Source: Scatosoma sp964504025 (GTDB taxonomy: Bacteria > Bacillota > Clostridia > Christensenellales > Borkfalkiaceae). Taken from it: a stretch of DNA of 29,076 nucleotides. The stretch lies in NCBI GenBank assembly GCA_964504025.1, contig CAZDCO010000014.1:1-29076 (forward strand). The letters run 5' to 3'. Below are positions 9,300-16,165 of this stretch, in pieces. Numbering within the stretch: position 1 is the stretch's first letter; each line of letters opens with the position of its first letter. The notes beneath the pieces are model-generated. The model made no database searches, was not told the DNA's origin, and saw nothing but the letters and a program-made list of their open reading frames with translations. Made by a program: the position numbers and the translations under genes.

Positions 9300-9330
9300 G
9301 GCGTTGCGCGGTTGCGTTGCGCCTTTTTTT
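9300..9330 (+). terminator. Terminator hairpin inside the pfl leader (possible attenuator)
   Basis: GGCG-TTG-CGC (9300-9309), loop GGTT, GCG-TTG-CGCC (9314-9323) form a ten-position stem with one U-U mismatch flanked by two G-U pairs. T7 follows directly (9324-9330). It lies about 17-47 bases after the predicted transcription start and before the pflA ribosome binding site AGGGAGG (9344-9350). A smaller hairpin GTGG-AAA-CCAC (9284-9294) precedes it. It could attenuate the operon or end a short RNA; no ligand or protein site is recognisable. Confidence 0.7.
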
Positions 9331-9359
9331 GAGGAAAACGAGTAGGGAGGCGGCAAATT

Positions 9360-10094
9360 ATGACGGGGCGTATCCATTCCTTTGAATCGTTCGGTACGGT
9401 AGACGGACCGGGGATTCGTTACGTCGTATTTTTGCAAGGCTGTCCGTTGCGCTGTAAATATTGCCACAACCCCGACACTTGGGAGGGCGGCGGCACGGAA
9501 TATACCGCCGAAGACGTGGCGAATCGCGCCGTAAAATATAAAAACTATTTCGCGAGCACGGGCGGCGTTACGGTAACGGGCGGCGAACCGCTGTTGCAGA
9601 TCGATTTCGTGATCGAGCTGTTTACGATCTTGAAAAAACAAGGGGTGCATACCTGCGTGGATACGTCGGGTTTCACGTTCGATCCCGATAACGAGGAGAG
9701 CGTGAAAAAGCACGAACGGCTGCTTGCCGTAACCGATTTGTTTTTGCTCGACATCAAACACATCGACGACGAGGCTTGCAAGAGCCTGACGGGAAGATCG
9801 AACGCGCATACGTTGGCGTTCGCACGGTTTTTGAGCGATCACGGGAAAAAGACGTGGATTCGTCAAGTGCTCGTTCCGAATATCACCGACGATCCCGAAT
9901 CGTTGCGCCGCACGCGCGCGTTTATCGAAACGCTGCATACGGTGGAAAAGGTAGAGGTGTTGCCCTACCACACGATGGGCGTAGTCAAGTACGAACGGTT
10001 GGGTATCGAATATCCGCTGACCGGCGTGCCTACTCCCACGAAAGAGAGCGTGGCGTACGCAAAACGCGTCCTGCGCGGAGAGGATTATGAGTAA
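9360..10094 (+). CDS. pflA: Pyruvate formate-lyase activating enzyme (radical SAM)
   Basis: A 244-residue radical-SAM enzyme that uses a 4Fe-4S cluster and S-adenosylmethionine to place the glycyl radical on pyruvate formate-lyase. The cluster motif CX3CX2C is seen at Cys28, Cys32 and Cys35 (GCPLRCKYCHNPDTW). The GGVTVTGGEPLLQ segment binds SAM, and HTCVDTSGF, LLDIKH and VLPYHTMG match the E. coli PflA family throughout. Length matches the usual 245 or so. The ATG at 9360 is 9 bases after AGGGAGG. The last 8 bases overlap the start of the thioredoxin-like gene, and PFL follows, so this is the first gene of a dedicated operon. Its target glycine is on the separate small subunit encoded at 12582. 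Confidence 0.96.
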   Translation: MTGRIHSFESFGTVDGPGIRYVVFLQGCPLRCKYCHNPDTWEGGGTEYTAEDVANRAVKYKNYFASTGGVTVTGGEPLLQIDFVIELFTILKKQGVHTCVDTSGFTFDPDNEESVKKHERLLAVTDLFLLDIKHIDDEACKSLTGRSNAHTLAFARFLSDHGKKTWIRQVLVPNITDDPESLRRTRAFIETLHTVEKVEVLPYHTMGVVKYERLGIEYPLTGVPTPTKESVAYAKRVLRGEDYE

Positions 10095-10419
10095 GATTGA
10101 CGTAAACAATTACAAGAGCGAGTTGACGGGCTTATGCGTAGTCGAGGTGAGCGGCGAATCGTGTGCCAACTGCCTGACGCTGATGCCTATCTTGAAAGAA
10201 CTTTGCGATCAGCGTAACGACGTGCGCTTGTTGCACGTAGAGGCGGACTATTCCACGATGTCGTTGATGGAAGCGTGGGAGGTGGAGAAAGTGCCCACCA
10301 TTCTCCTCTTCGACGACGGAGAAATTTTTGCCAGATGTTCGGGTTTTCAACCGGAGGAAATTTTAGAGCTTTGGTTGGACGCGAAGATCGAAGGGCAAAA
10401 AGCGAAAAAGGGAAAATAA
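10087..10419 (+). CDS. Thioredoxin-like protein with CANC motif
   Basis: A 110-residue thioredoxin-fold protein without a signal peptide, so cytoplasmic. The redox motif is Cys26-Ala-Asn-Cys29 rather than the classical CGPC, and the cis-proline loop is present (VPTILLF). The C-terminus is lysine-rich. Start overlaps the pflA stop (ATGAGTAA), which implies translational coupling. Thioredoxin family proteins reduce disulfides in partner proteins. Its place between the activase and the PFL core suggests a role in keeping cysteines of PFL or the activase reduced, but this is inference. The missing Gly-Pro in the active site means its redox potential cannot be assumed to match that of ordinary thioredoxin. 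Confidence 0.85.
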   Translation: MSKIDVNNYKSELTGLCVVEVSGESCANCLTLMPILKELCDQRNDVRLLHVEADYSTMSLMEAWEVEKVPTILLFDDGEIFARCSGFQPEEILELWLDAKIEGQKAKKGK

Positions 10420-10442
10420 ATGCGTATTCCGCGCGCAAGCGT

Positions 10443-10471
10443 TTGACGGAGTGCGAATTTGTTTATATAGA
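10443..10471 (+). promoter_or_regulatory. Possible internal promoter before the PFL core gene
   Basis: TTGACG (10443-10448), a 17-base spacer and TATAGA (10466-10471), in an 85-base AT-rich gap between the thioredoxin-like gene and the PFL core gene. It could allow more PFL than activase to be made. The -10 element is not perfect. Confidence 0.4.
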
Positions 10472-10504
10472 AAACGATAAAAATATATTTTTAGGAGTAC
10501 TGAT

Positions 10505-12538
10505 ATGATGCAATACAAAGGTTGGGAAGGTTTTGTTCCCGGTAAATGGTGCAACGACGAAGTAGACGTACGCGACTTCATTCAGCGTAACTATACGCCG
10601 TACGAAGGCGACGCAAGCTTCCTTGCTCCCGCGACGGAAGCAACGAAGAAACTTTGGGAGATCGTTTGCGATCTGTCCAAGAAAGAACGTGAAGCAGGCG
10701 GCGTTTTGAACGCGGACACGAAGATCGTTTCCACGTTGACTTCGCACGCGGCAGGCTATTTGGATAAAGATCTTGAAAAGATCGTCGGTTTGCAAACGGA
10801 CGAACCTTTCAAGCGTTCCTTGCAACCGTTCGGCGGTATCCGTATGAGCGAAGGCGCGTTGGAAATGTACGGCTATAAGCTCGATCCCGACGTAAAGGAA
10901 ATTTTCACGAAATATCGTAAGACGCACAACGAAGGCGTGTTCGACGTATACACTCCGGAAATGAGAGCGGCGCGTTCCGCACACATTTTGACCGGTTTGC
11001 CCGACGCGTACGGCCGTGGCCGTATCGTAGGCGACTACCGTCGCGTAGCGTTGTACGGCGTAGACTACCTTATTCGTAAAAAGGAAGAGGATAAGCTCGG
11101 TTTGAAGGGCGATATGACCCCTGAAAAGGTAAGAGATCGCGAAGAAGTTGCAGAACAAATCAAGGCTTTGAAAGCGTTGAAAGAAATGGCGGCAATCTAC
11201 GGTTGCGATATTTCCCAACCCGCAACGACCGCACAAGAAGCGATCCAAGCGTTGTACTTCGGCTACCTTGCAGCCGTCAAAGATCAAAACGGCGCGGCGA
11301 TGTCTATCGGTAGAAACACCACCTTCTTGGATATCTATATCCAACGCGACTTGGATAAGGGCTTGATCACCGAAGAACAAGCGCAAGAATTTATCGATCA
11401 CTTCGTTATGAAGCTTCGTATCGTGAAGTTCATGAGAACGAAAGAATATAACGAACTCTTCTCCGGCGATCCCACGTGGGTAACCGAATCGATCGGCGGT
11501 ATGGGCGTAGACGGACGTTCCCTCGTTACCAAGACGGCGTTCCGTATCTTGCACACCTTGGAGAACCTTGGTCCTGCACCCGAGCCTAACCTCACGGTGC
11601 TTTGGTCGAAGCATTTGCCCGTAGCGTTCAAGAGATACTGCGCGGAAATCTCCATCAACACCTCTTCCATTCAATACGAGAGCGACGATTTGATGCGTCC
11701 TGAAATGGGCGACGACTACTGTATCGCTTGTTGCGTAAGCTGTATGCGCGTTGGTAAGGATATGCAATTCTTCGGCGCGAGAGCGAACCTTGCGAAGTGC
11801 TTGCTGTACGCAATCAACGGCGGTAAGGACGAATTGATGAAAGACAAAAAGACGGGCAAGCCCATGCAGGTTTCCCCCGAATTTATGCCGATTTTGGGCG
11901 ACGGCGCACTCGACTATGCGGACGTTTGCTCGAAGTTTGAGAATATGATGAAGTGGCTTGCCGATTTGTACGTGAATACGTTGAACCTTATCCACTACAT
12001 GCACGACAAGTACAGCTACGAGGCGTTGGAGCTTGCGTTGCACGACACGAACGTACGTCGTTTCTTCGCAACGGGTATCGCAGGACTTTCCTGCGCGGCT
12101 GACTCCTTGTCCGCAATCAAGTACGCGAAGGTATATCCGATCCGTAACGAAGACGGTATCGTGGTAGACTTCCGTATCGAAGGCGACTTCCCGAAATACG
12201 GCAACGACGACGATAGAGCGGACGAAATCGCCGTATGGATCTTGAAGACCTTTATGAAGGAAGTTAAGAGCCACTACACCTATCGTGCAAGTATCCCCAC
12301 GACGTCTATCTTGACTATTACGTCGAACGTCGTATACGGCAAGAAGACGGGTAACACCCCCGACGGAAGAAAGGCAGGAACGCCCCTTGCGCCCGGTGCT
12401 AACCCCATGCACGGTAGAGATTCCAACGGTGCACTCGCTTCGTTGAAGTCGGTTGCAAAGCTTCCCTACGACTATTCGAGAGACGGAATTTCCAACACCT
12501 TCTCGATCACGCCCGGTTCGCTCGGTAAAGAGGACTAA
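10505..12538 (+). CDS. pflB: Pyruvate formate-lyase core subunit, lacking the glycyl-radical domain
   Basis: Pyruvate formate-lyase converts pyruvate and CoA to acetyl-CoA and formate. This 677-residue protein aligns by eye with E. coli PflB from its N-terminus (VRDFI-RNYTPYEGD) to the segment ending SLGKED. The adjacent catalytic cysteines are Cys409-Cys410 in IACCVS; two further cysteines, 406 and 413, flank them. The protein stops with TAA at the point that corresponds to LGKDD in E. coli PflB, so the C-terminal radical loop is absent. That domain is encoded by the next gene, 43 bases downstream with its own ribosome binding site. Together the two give 754 residues against about 760 for a one-piece enzyme, so nothing is missing. 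ATGs at 10505 and 10508 are both possible starts; AGGAG (10493-10497) suits either. Confidence 0.96.
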   Translation: MMQYKGWEGFVPGKWCNDEVDVRDFIQRNYTPYEGDASFLAPATEATKKLWEIVCDLSKKEREAGGVLNADTKIVSTLTSHAAGYLDKDLEKIVGLQTDEPFKRSLQPFGGIRMSEGALEMYGYKLDPDVKEIFTKYRKTHNEGVFDVYTPEMRAARSAHILTGLPDAYGRGRIVGDYRRVALYGVDYLIRKKEEDKLGLKGDMTPEKVRDREEVAEQIKALKALKEMAAIYGCDISQPATTAQEAIQALYFGYLAAVKDQNGAAMSIGRNTTFLDIYIQRDLDKGLITEEQAQEFIDHFVMKLRIVKFMRTKEYNELFSGDPTWVTESIGGMGVDGRSLVTKTAFRILHTLENLGPAPEPNLTVLWSKHLPVAFKRYCAEISINTSSIQYESDDLMRPEMGDDYCIACCVSCMRVGKDMQFFGARANLAKCLLYAINGGKDELMKDKKTGKPMQVSPEFMPILGDGALDYADVCSKFENMMKWLADLYVNTLNLIHYMHDKYSYEALELALHDTNVRRFFATGIAGLSCAADSLSAIKYAKVYPIRNEDGIVVDFRIEGDFPKYGNDDDRADEIAVWILKTFMKEVKSHYTYRASIPTTSILTITSNVVYGKKTGNTPDGRKAGTPLAPGANPMHGRDSNGALASLKSVAKLPYDYSRDGISNTFSITPGSLGKED

Positions 12539-12581
12539 TCGGCGCAAGCAAAATCAAAAAATATAAAAAGGAGATCCTATT

Positions 12582-12815
12582 ATGTCGAACAGAGTTGATA
12601 ATTTGGTAAATATGTTAGACGGCTACGTTGGCGACAGCGGCTACCATCTTAACGTAAACGTGTTTAACCGCGATACGCTTTTGGACGCGCAAGCGCACCC
12701 TGAGAAATATCCTCAGCTTACCATTCGCGTTTCCGGCTATGCCGTAAACTTCATCAAGTTGACGAAAGAGCAACAAGACGACGTCATTTCTCGTACGATC
12801 CACGAACACATGTAA
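12582..12815 (+). CDS. Separate glycyl-radical subunit of pyruvate formate-lyase
   Basis: A 77-residue protein equal to the C-terminal radical domain of pyruvate formate-lyase. The radical motif RVSGYAVNF puts the radical glycine at Gly52; it is preceded by LNVNV-NRDTLLDA and PEKYPQLTI and followed by LTKEQQDDVISRT, all close to E. coli PflB. It begins where the core subunit ends: its LDGYV matches LMDGYF of PflB. The start has a good AAAAGGAGAT ribosome binding site. E. coli GrcA (YfiD) is a related free-standing radical domain, but that one is longer and serves as a spare part for oxygen-damaged intact PFL. Here the core gene has no radical domain of its own, so this small protein should be essential for activity. 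A terminator follows. Confidence 0.95.
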   Translation: MSNRVDNLVNMLDGYVGDSGYHLNVNVFNRDTLLDAQAHPEKYPQLTIRVSGYAVNFIKLTKEQQDDVISRTIHEHM

Positions 12816-12840
12816 GGACTTGACGTAATATAGCGTAACG

Positions 12841-12872
12841 AAATGCCGTCGTGAAATATCGACGGCATTTTT
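12841..12872 (+). terminator. Intrinsic terminator of the pfl operon
   Basis: Perfect 11-pair stem, AAATGCCGTCG (12841-12851) with CGACGGCATTT (12860-12870), an 8-base loop and a T-run (12868-12872). It lies 25 bases after the stop of the radical subunit. Confidence 0.9.
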
Positions 12873-12888
12873 ATAAAACGGAGTAGAT

Positions 12889-14049
12889 ATGGCAAACAAA
12901 AAAAGAAAGAATAAATCGCGGAAGAAAGCGACCGTGAAGAAGCACCCCGTTTTGACCTTTTTGCTCGTGTTGGCGATCGTCGCCCTCGTCGGTTGCTATT
13001 TGCTGGATCGAGAGGGGATCATCGACATTCCGTTTATCCCGTCGAATACTTCGAGCAACAGCGCGGTGGAGGACGTCGAGGCGGCGGATATCAGTGTGCA
13101 CTTCTTGGAACTTGGCAACAAATACACGGGCGATTGCAGCTTGATCAAAGTGGGAAATACCGAAGTTTTGATCGACGCAGGTTCGCGAAAGGATAGCGCG
13201 GCGACGATAAACGCCTATTTGGAGCAATATTGCACGGACGGCGTGTTAGAATACGTCGTTTCAACGCACGCGCACCAAGATCATATCGCAGGTTTCGTCG
13301 GTTCGAAGCATAAGAACGACGACGGGCGCACGGGCGTCTTTTATAACTATCAAGTGGGCACGCTCATTCAGTTCGCAAGAACGAACTCCACGTCGCAACT
13401 GTATAACGAGTATTTGACCGCTGTGGACTATTTGCAGTCGCAGGGGACGACGGTATATACGGCGTTGGAATGTTGGAAGGGCGAGAACGGTGCGCAGCGT
13501 ACCTATTCGCTCGGCGAAAACGTAACGATGCAAATTTTGTACCAAAAATATTACGAGGAGAGCACGAGCGACGAGAACGACTATTCCGTCTGCACGCTCT
13601 TCACGCAGGGCACGAACCACTACCTCTTCACGGGAGATTTGGAAGCAAAAGGAGAACAATCGCTCGTGGCGAACAACGATTTGCCTCGTTGCGTGCTGTA
13701 TAAGGGCGGACATCACGGTAGTCCCACGTCCTCTTCGTCGGCGTTGTTGCAAAAAATTCAGCCGGAGATCGTATGCGTGTGCTGTTGTTGCGGTAGCGAC
13801 GAATATACCGAAAACGTAGCCAATATGTTCCCTTCGCAGGCGTTCGTCGATCGCATTGCGCCGTATACCGATCGAGTGTACGTTACGACGATCGTAGACG
13901 AGCAAAAGGGGCATACATCGATGAACGGCAATATCGTCGTTACGTCGAGCGGCGGCACGATTTCGGTGCACGGATCGAACAACGATATTTTGTTTAAGGA
14001 TACCGAGTGGTTCAGGGCGAACAGGACGATGCCGTCGGCGTGGTCGTGA
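12889..14049 (+). CDS. Membrane-anchored ComEC-like metallo-beta-lactamase-fold hydrolase
   Basis: A 386-residue protein. The first 20 residues are strongly basic (KKRKNKSRKK) and precede a hydrophobic segment at about 21-40. That segment acts either as a membrane anchor or, because it ends in LVGC with Cys36, as a lipoprotein signal. A linker follows, then a metallo-hydrolase domain from about residue 68. The metal motif is His127-Ala-His129-Gln-Asp131-His132, with Asp250 in FTGD and His275-His276 in GGHHGS. This set matches the extracellular hydrolase domain of ComEC-type competence proteins (COG2333-like). The Cys-rich string CVCCCC (residues 296-301) is unusual. No ComEC channel domain is present, so DNA uptake cannot be assumed; the substrate is unknown. 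It is followed after 19 bases by tcdA. No clear promoter is seen. Confidence 0.85.
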   Translation: MANKKRKNKSRKKATVKKHPVLTFLLVLAIVALVGCYLLDREGIIDIPFIPSNTSSNSAVEDVEAADISVHFLELGNKYTGDCSLIKVGNTEVLIDAGSRKDSAATINAYLEQYCTDGVLEYVVSTHAHQDHIAGFVGSKHKNDDGRTGVFYNYQVGTLIQFARTNSTSQLYNEYLTAVDYLQSQGTTVYTALECWKGENGAQRTYSLGENVTMQILYQKYYEESTSDENDYSVCTLFTQGTNHYLFTGDLEAKGEQSLVANNDLPRCVLYKGGHHGSPTSSSSALLQKIQPEIVCVCCCCGSDEYTENVANMFPSQAFVDRIAPYTDRVYVTTIVDEQKGHTSMNGNIVVTSSGGTISVHGSNNDILFKDTEWFRANRTMPSAWS

Positions 14050-14068
14050 TCGCGAGAAAAGGAGTAGT

Positions 14069-14767
14069 ATGGAAGAAGCATTTACGAGAACGGCGTCGTT
14101 GATCGGCGAGGAAAACCTGCAACGCTTGCAAGGCGCGCGCGTGGCAGTCTTCGGACTGGGCGGCGTGGGCGGCTACGTTGTCGAAGGGTTGGCGCGTTGC
14201 GGCGTGGGTACGTTGCATTTGATCGATAACGACGTAGTCAGTCCGTCTAACCTCAACCGACAAATTATCGCCCTTCGTTCTACCGTCGGACGGCGTAAAA
14301 CGGAAACGGCGAAAGCACGCGTGTTGGATATCAACCCCGACGCGACGGTGCATACGCACGATTTGTTTTTCCTGCCCGAAACGCAAGACGCGTTCGATTT
14401 TTCCGCCGTCGATTACGTGGTGGACGCCATCGATACGGTCAGCGGAAAACTTGCCATCGTCGAGGGCTGCGCGCGTGCAAATACGCCCGTCATCTCGTCC
14501 ATGGGTACGGGGAATAAGCTTGATCCGTCGGCGTTGGAGATCACGGATATCACCAAGACGAGCGTTTGTCCGCTGGCGAGAGTGATGCGTCGAGAGTTGA
14601 AAAAACGCGGTATCGCGCACCTCAAGGTCGTCTATTCGAGAGAAGAACCGAAAGTGCCGCCGCGGAGTGCAGAGGGTGGAAAAACGCCACCGTCGAGTAT
14701 CGCGTTCGTGCCGTCGGTGGCAGGGCTTTTGATTGCAGGCGAGGTCGTCAAAGATTTGATTCGCTAA
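14069..14767 (+). CDS. tcdA: tRNA threonylcarbamoyladenosine dehydratase
   Basis: A 232-residue E1/ThiF-like enzyme. It uses ATP to cyclise the t6A modification at position 37 of tRNAs reading ANN codons to ct6A. The nucleotide-binding loop is FGLGGVGGYVVEGLARCGVG (about residues 28-47), followed by the acidic LIDNDVV and SNLNRQ segments typical of adenylating enzymes. VDAIDTVSGKLAIVE, SSMGTGNKLDP and SVCPLARVMRRELKKRG match TcdA/YgdL rather than ThiF or MoeB. It is shorter than E. coli TcdA (268). AAAAGGAG precedes the ATG. It probably shares a transcript with the upstream hydrolase, and a strong terminator follows. Confidence 0.92.
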   Translation: MEEAFTRTASLIGEENLQRLQGARVAVFGLGGVGGYVVEGLARCGVGTLHLIDNDVVSPSNLNRQIIALRSTVGRRKTETAKARVLDINPDATVHTHDLFFLPETQDAFDFSAVDYVVDAIDTVSGKLAIVEGCARANTPVISSMGTGNKLDPSALEITDITKTSVCPLARVMRRELKKRGIAHLKVVYSREEPKVPPRSAEGGKTPPSSIAFVPSVAGLLIAGEVVKDLIR

Positions 14768-14786
14768 AAAGCATTTTCGGATAACG

Positions 14787-14823
14787 AAACTCCCGTTGCG
14801 CATATCGCGCGACGGGAGTTTTA
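14787..14823 (+). terminator. Intrinsic terminator after tcdA
   Basis: AAACTCCCGT-TGCGC (14787-14801) pairs with GCGCG-ACGGGAGTTT (14807-14821) around loop ATATC, giving about 15 pairs, with a short T-run at 14818-14822. The arms are AT at the base, so it may also work for minus-strand transcripts from metA. Confidence 0.85.
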
Positions 14824-14853
14824 TATACGTTTTTTACGTCTTGTGCTTGCCGT

Positions 14854-14901
14854 TAAGCGAACGCTTCGTCGCGCTTCGCTTACGCACCTTTCGTGCGCGC
14901 C
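14854..14901. repeat. Palindromic repeat, family A copy 1
   Basis: TAAGCGAA (14854-14861) pairs with TTCGCTTA (14875-14882), followed by a hairpin CGCAC-CTTTC-GTGCG (14883-14897) and CGCC. The section from about 14864 to 14901 is recognisably the same as 28935-28971 and 29041-29076 near the window end. Similarity continues weakly into the following 30 bases (CTCAACG-CT-CTTG-TTGCTTG). It lies in the non-coding gap between tcdA and metA. Confidence 0.75.
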
Positions 14902-14952
14902 CTCAACGCTCCTTGCTTTGCTTGCAACTGAATACTTTTCGATACTCGCATT

Positions 14953-15032
14953 GTCATTGCGAGCCGTAGGCGCGGCAATCTCCTGCAATTACCGTCGTCA
15001 TTGCGAGCGGCGATACGCCGCGCGGCAATCTC
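14953..15032. repeat. Two copies of a CATTGCGAG…GGCAATCTC palindromic repeat
   Basis: Copy one is 14953-14982 and copy two 14997-15032, both running from GTCATTGCGAG to GCGCGGCAATCTC or a close variant. Copy two is an imperfect palindrome (ATTGCGAGCGGCG…CGCCGCGCGGCAAT). Its last bases overlap the stop codon of metA (TGA on the minus strand at 15031-15033). From memory, repeats opening with GTCATTGCGAG and closing with GCAATCTC are found in many bacterial phyla; I could not check this. Confidence 0.8.
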
Positions 15033-16153
15033 ACTTCAATTTAGAAATATCAAACGGCGTATTTTGGTAAACGAAATAGTTTAACCAGTTCGAGAACAAC
15101 AAATTCGCATGGCTGCGCCACGACACGACGGGCGGTTGCGTGGGATCGTCGTTCGGAAAATAGTTGACGGGGATATCGATCGGTTTGCCCTGCGACAAAT
15201 CGCGCAGGTATTCGTTCTTCAACGTGTCCGCGTCGTATTCCGAATGTCCCGTGATGAAAATTTGCCGTCCGTTCTTCGTCGAAACGGCGTACACGCCCGT
15301 TTCCTTGGAAGACGCCAAAATCTTCAATTCGGGAATCGCTTCGATCCTTTCTCTCGGCAGGGTGATATGCCGCGATTGCGGCACCATAAACGTATCGTCG
15401 AAACCGCGGAATAGAATGGACGGCTTGTATTCCACTTGGTGGGGGAATACGCCGAACAGCTTTCTTTCCGTAGGCACTTTGGGGATACCGTAATGGTAAT
15501 ATAAGCCGGCGAACGCCCCCCAGCAAATATACAAGCTGCTGTGGACGTGCGTTTTGCTCCATTCCNNNNNNNNNNNNNNNNNNNNNNNNNNNNNNNNNNN
15601 NNNNNNNNNNNNNNNNNNNNNNNNNNNNNNNNNNNNNNNNNNNNNNNNNNNNNNNNNNNNNNNNNGGCGCGCCCGTGATGATCATACCGTCGAAATTTTC
15701 CGCCTTGACGTCTTGGAACGCCCCCCAGCAAATATACAAGCTGCTGTGGACGTGCGTTTTGCTCCATTCCATAATCTCGCAAAGCTCTTGCCAGTATTCA
15801 ACCTGTTCGTAGTCGAAATACTCCAAGGGCGCGCCCGTGATGATCATACCGTCGAAATTTTCCGCCTTGACGTCTTGGAACGTCTTATAAAAGGCGAGCA
15901 AGTGCTCCTCGGCGACGTTTTTCGATTGATAGGTCGAGGTGTGGAGCAGGGTAGGCTCTACCTGCAAGGGCGTGTTGCCGAGCAGGCGCGCGAACTGCGT
16001 TTCCGTTTCGATTTTTTTCGGCATCAAGTTGACGAAGAGTATTTTCAATGGACGAATATCCTGCGAAACGGCTCGCGTTTCCGTCATGACGAAAATATTT
16101 TCTCCCTCTAACGTTTTTACCGCGGGTAGATTGTTGGGTATCTTGATGGGCAT
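15031..16153 (-). CDS. metA: Homoserine O-acetyltransferase (MetA family), interrupted by an assembly gap
   Basis: MetA-family enzyme that acylates homoserine for methionine synthesis. Both ends are intact: start MPIKIPNNLPAVK at 16153, end NYFVYQNTPFDI…KLK. The middle holds 100 N and duplicated flanks, which break the frame. Removing one copy of the duplication gives a normal 305-residue protein with catalytic Cys142 (ICWGA), His235 and Glu237 (GHSEYD). Residue 111 is Glu (GAPLE), which in Bacillus cereus MetA is tied to acetyl-CoA use, whereas Gly at this place in E. coli goes with succinyl-CoA. The product is therefore predicted to be O-acetylhomoserine, which fits the neighbouring metY 12 bases upstream. 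The gene is almost certainly intact in the organism. Confidence 0.9.
15511..15882. repeat. Duplicated metA segments around the gap, probable assembly artefact
   Basis: Segment B occurs at 15511-15565 and 15716-15770; segment C at 15666-15720 and 15828-15882. Between B2 and C2 is segment D (15771-15827, 57 bp), and the N-run occupies the matching place between B1 and C1. The layout is thus B-[gap]-C-B-D-C, equal to a tandem copy of a 162-bp B-D-C unit (54 codons) joined at the shared pentamer GAACG. The copies look identical, which favours an artefact or a very recent event. Confidence 0.9.
15566..15665. other. Scaffold gap of exactly 100 N
   Basis: A run of 100 N, the conventional length used when a scaffolder does not know the gap size. 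It lies inside metA, and its true content is predicted to be the 57 bp present at 15771-15827, or nothing at all. Confidence 0.98.
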
Positions 16154-16165
16154 ATAACTGTATCC

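Noticed and set aside
9281..9330. ZTP (pfl-motif) riboswitch in the pflA leader
   Set aside because: The GTGG-AAA-CCAC hairpin followed by GGGG is slightly suggestive, but the conserved upstream stem and the downstream CCGCC-UGGGC segment of that riboswitch are absent, and the leader is too short.
12536..12584. Sequencing frameshift as the cause of the split PFL
   Set aside because: The two genes are separated by a TAA stop and 43 non-homologous bases containing a proper ribosome binding site, with no PFL residues missing; a single error cannot produce this.
15031..16153. metA as a pseudogene
   Set aside because: The frame break is fully explained by the 100-N gap and the duplicated flanks; removing one repeat copy restores a normal 305-residue enzyme with all catalytic residues.
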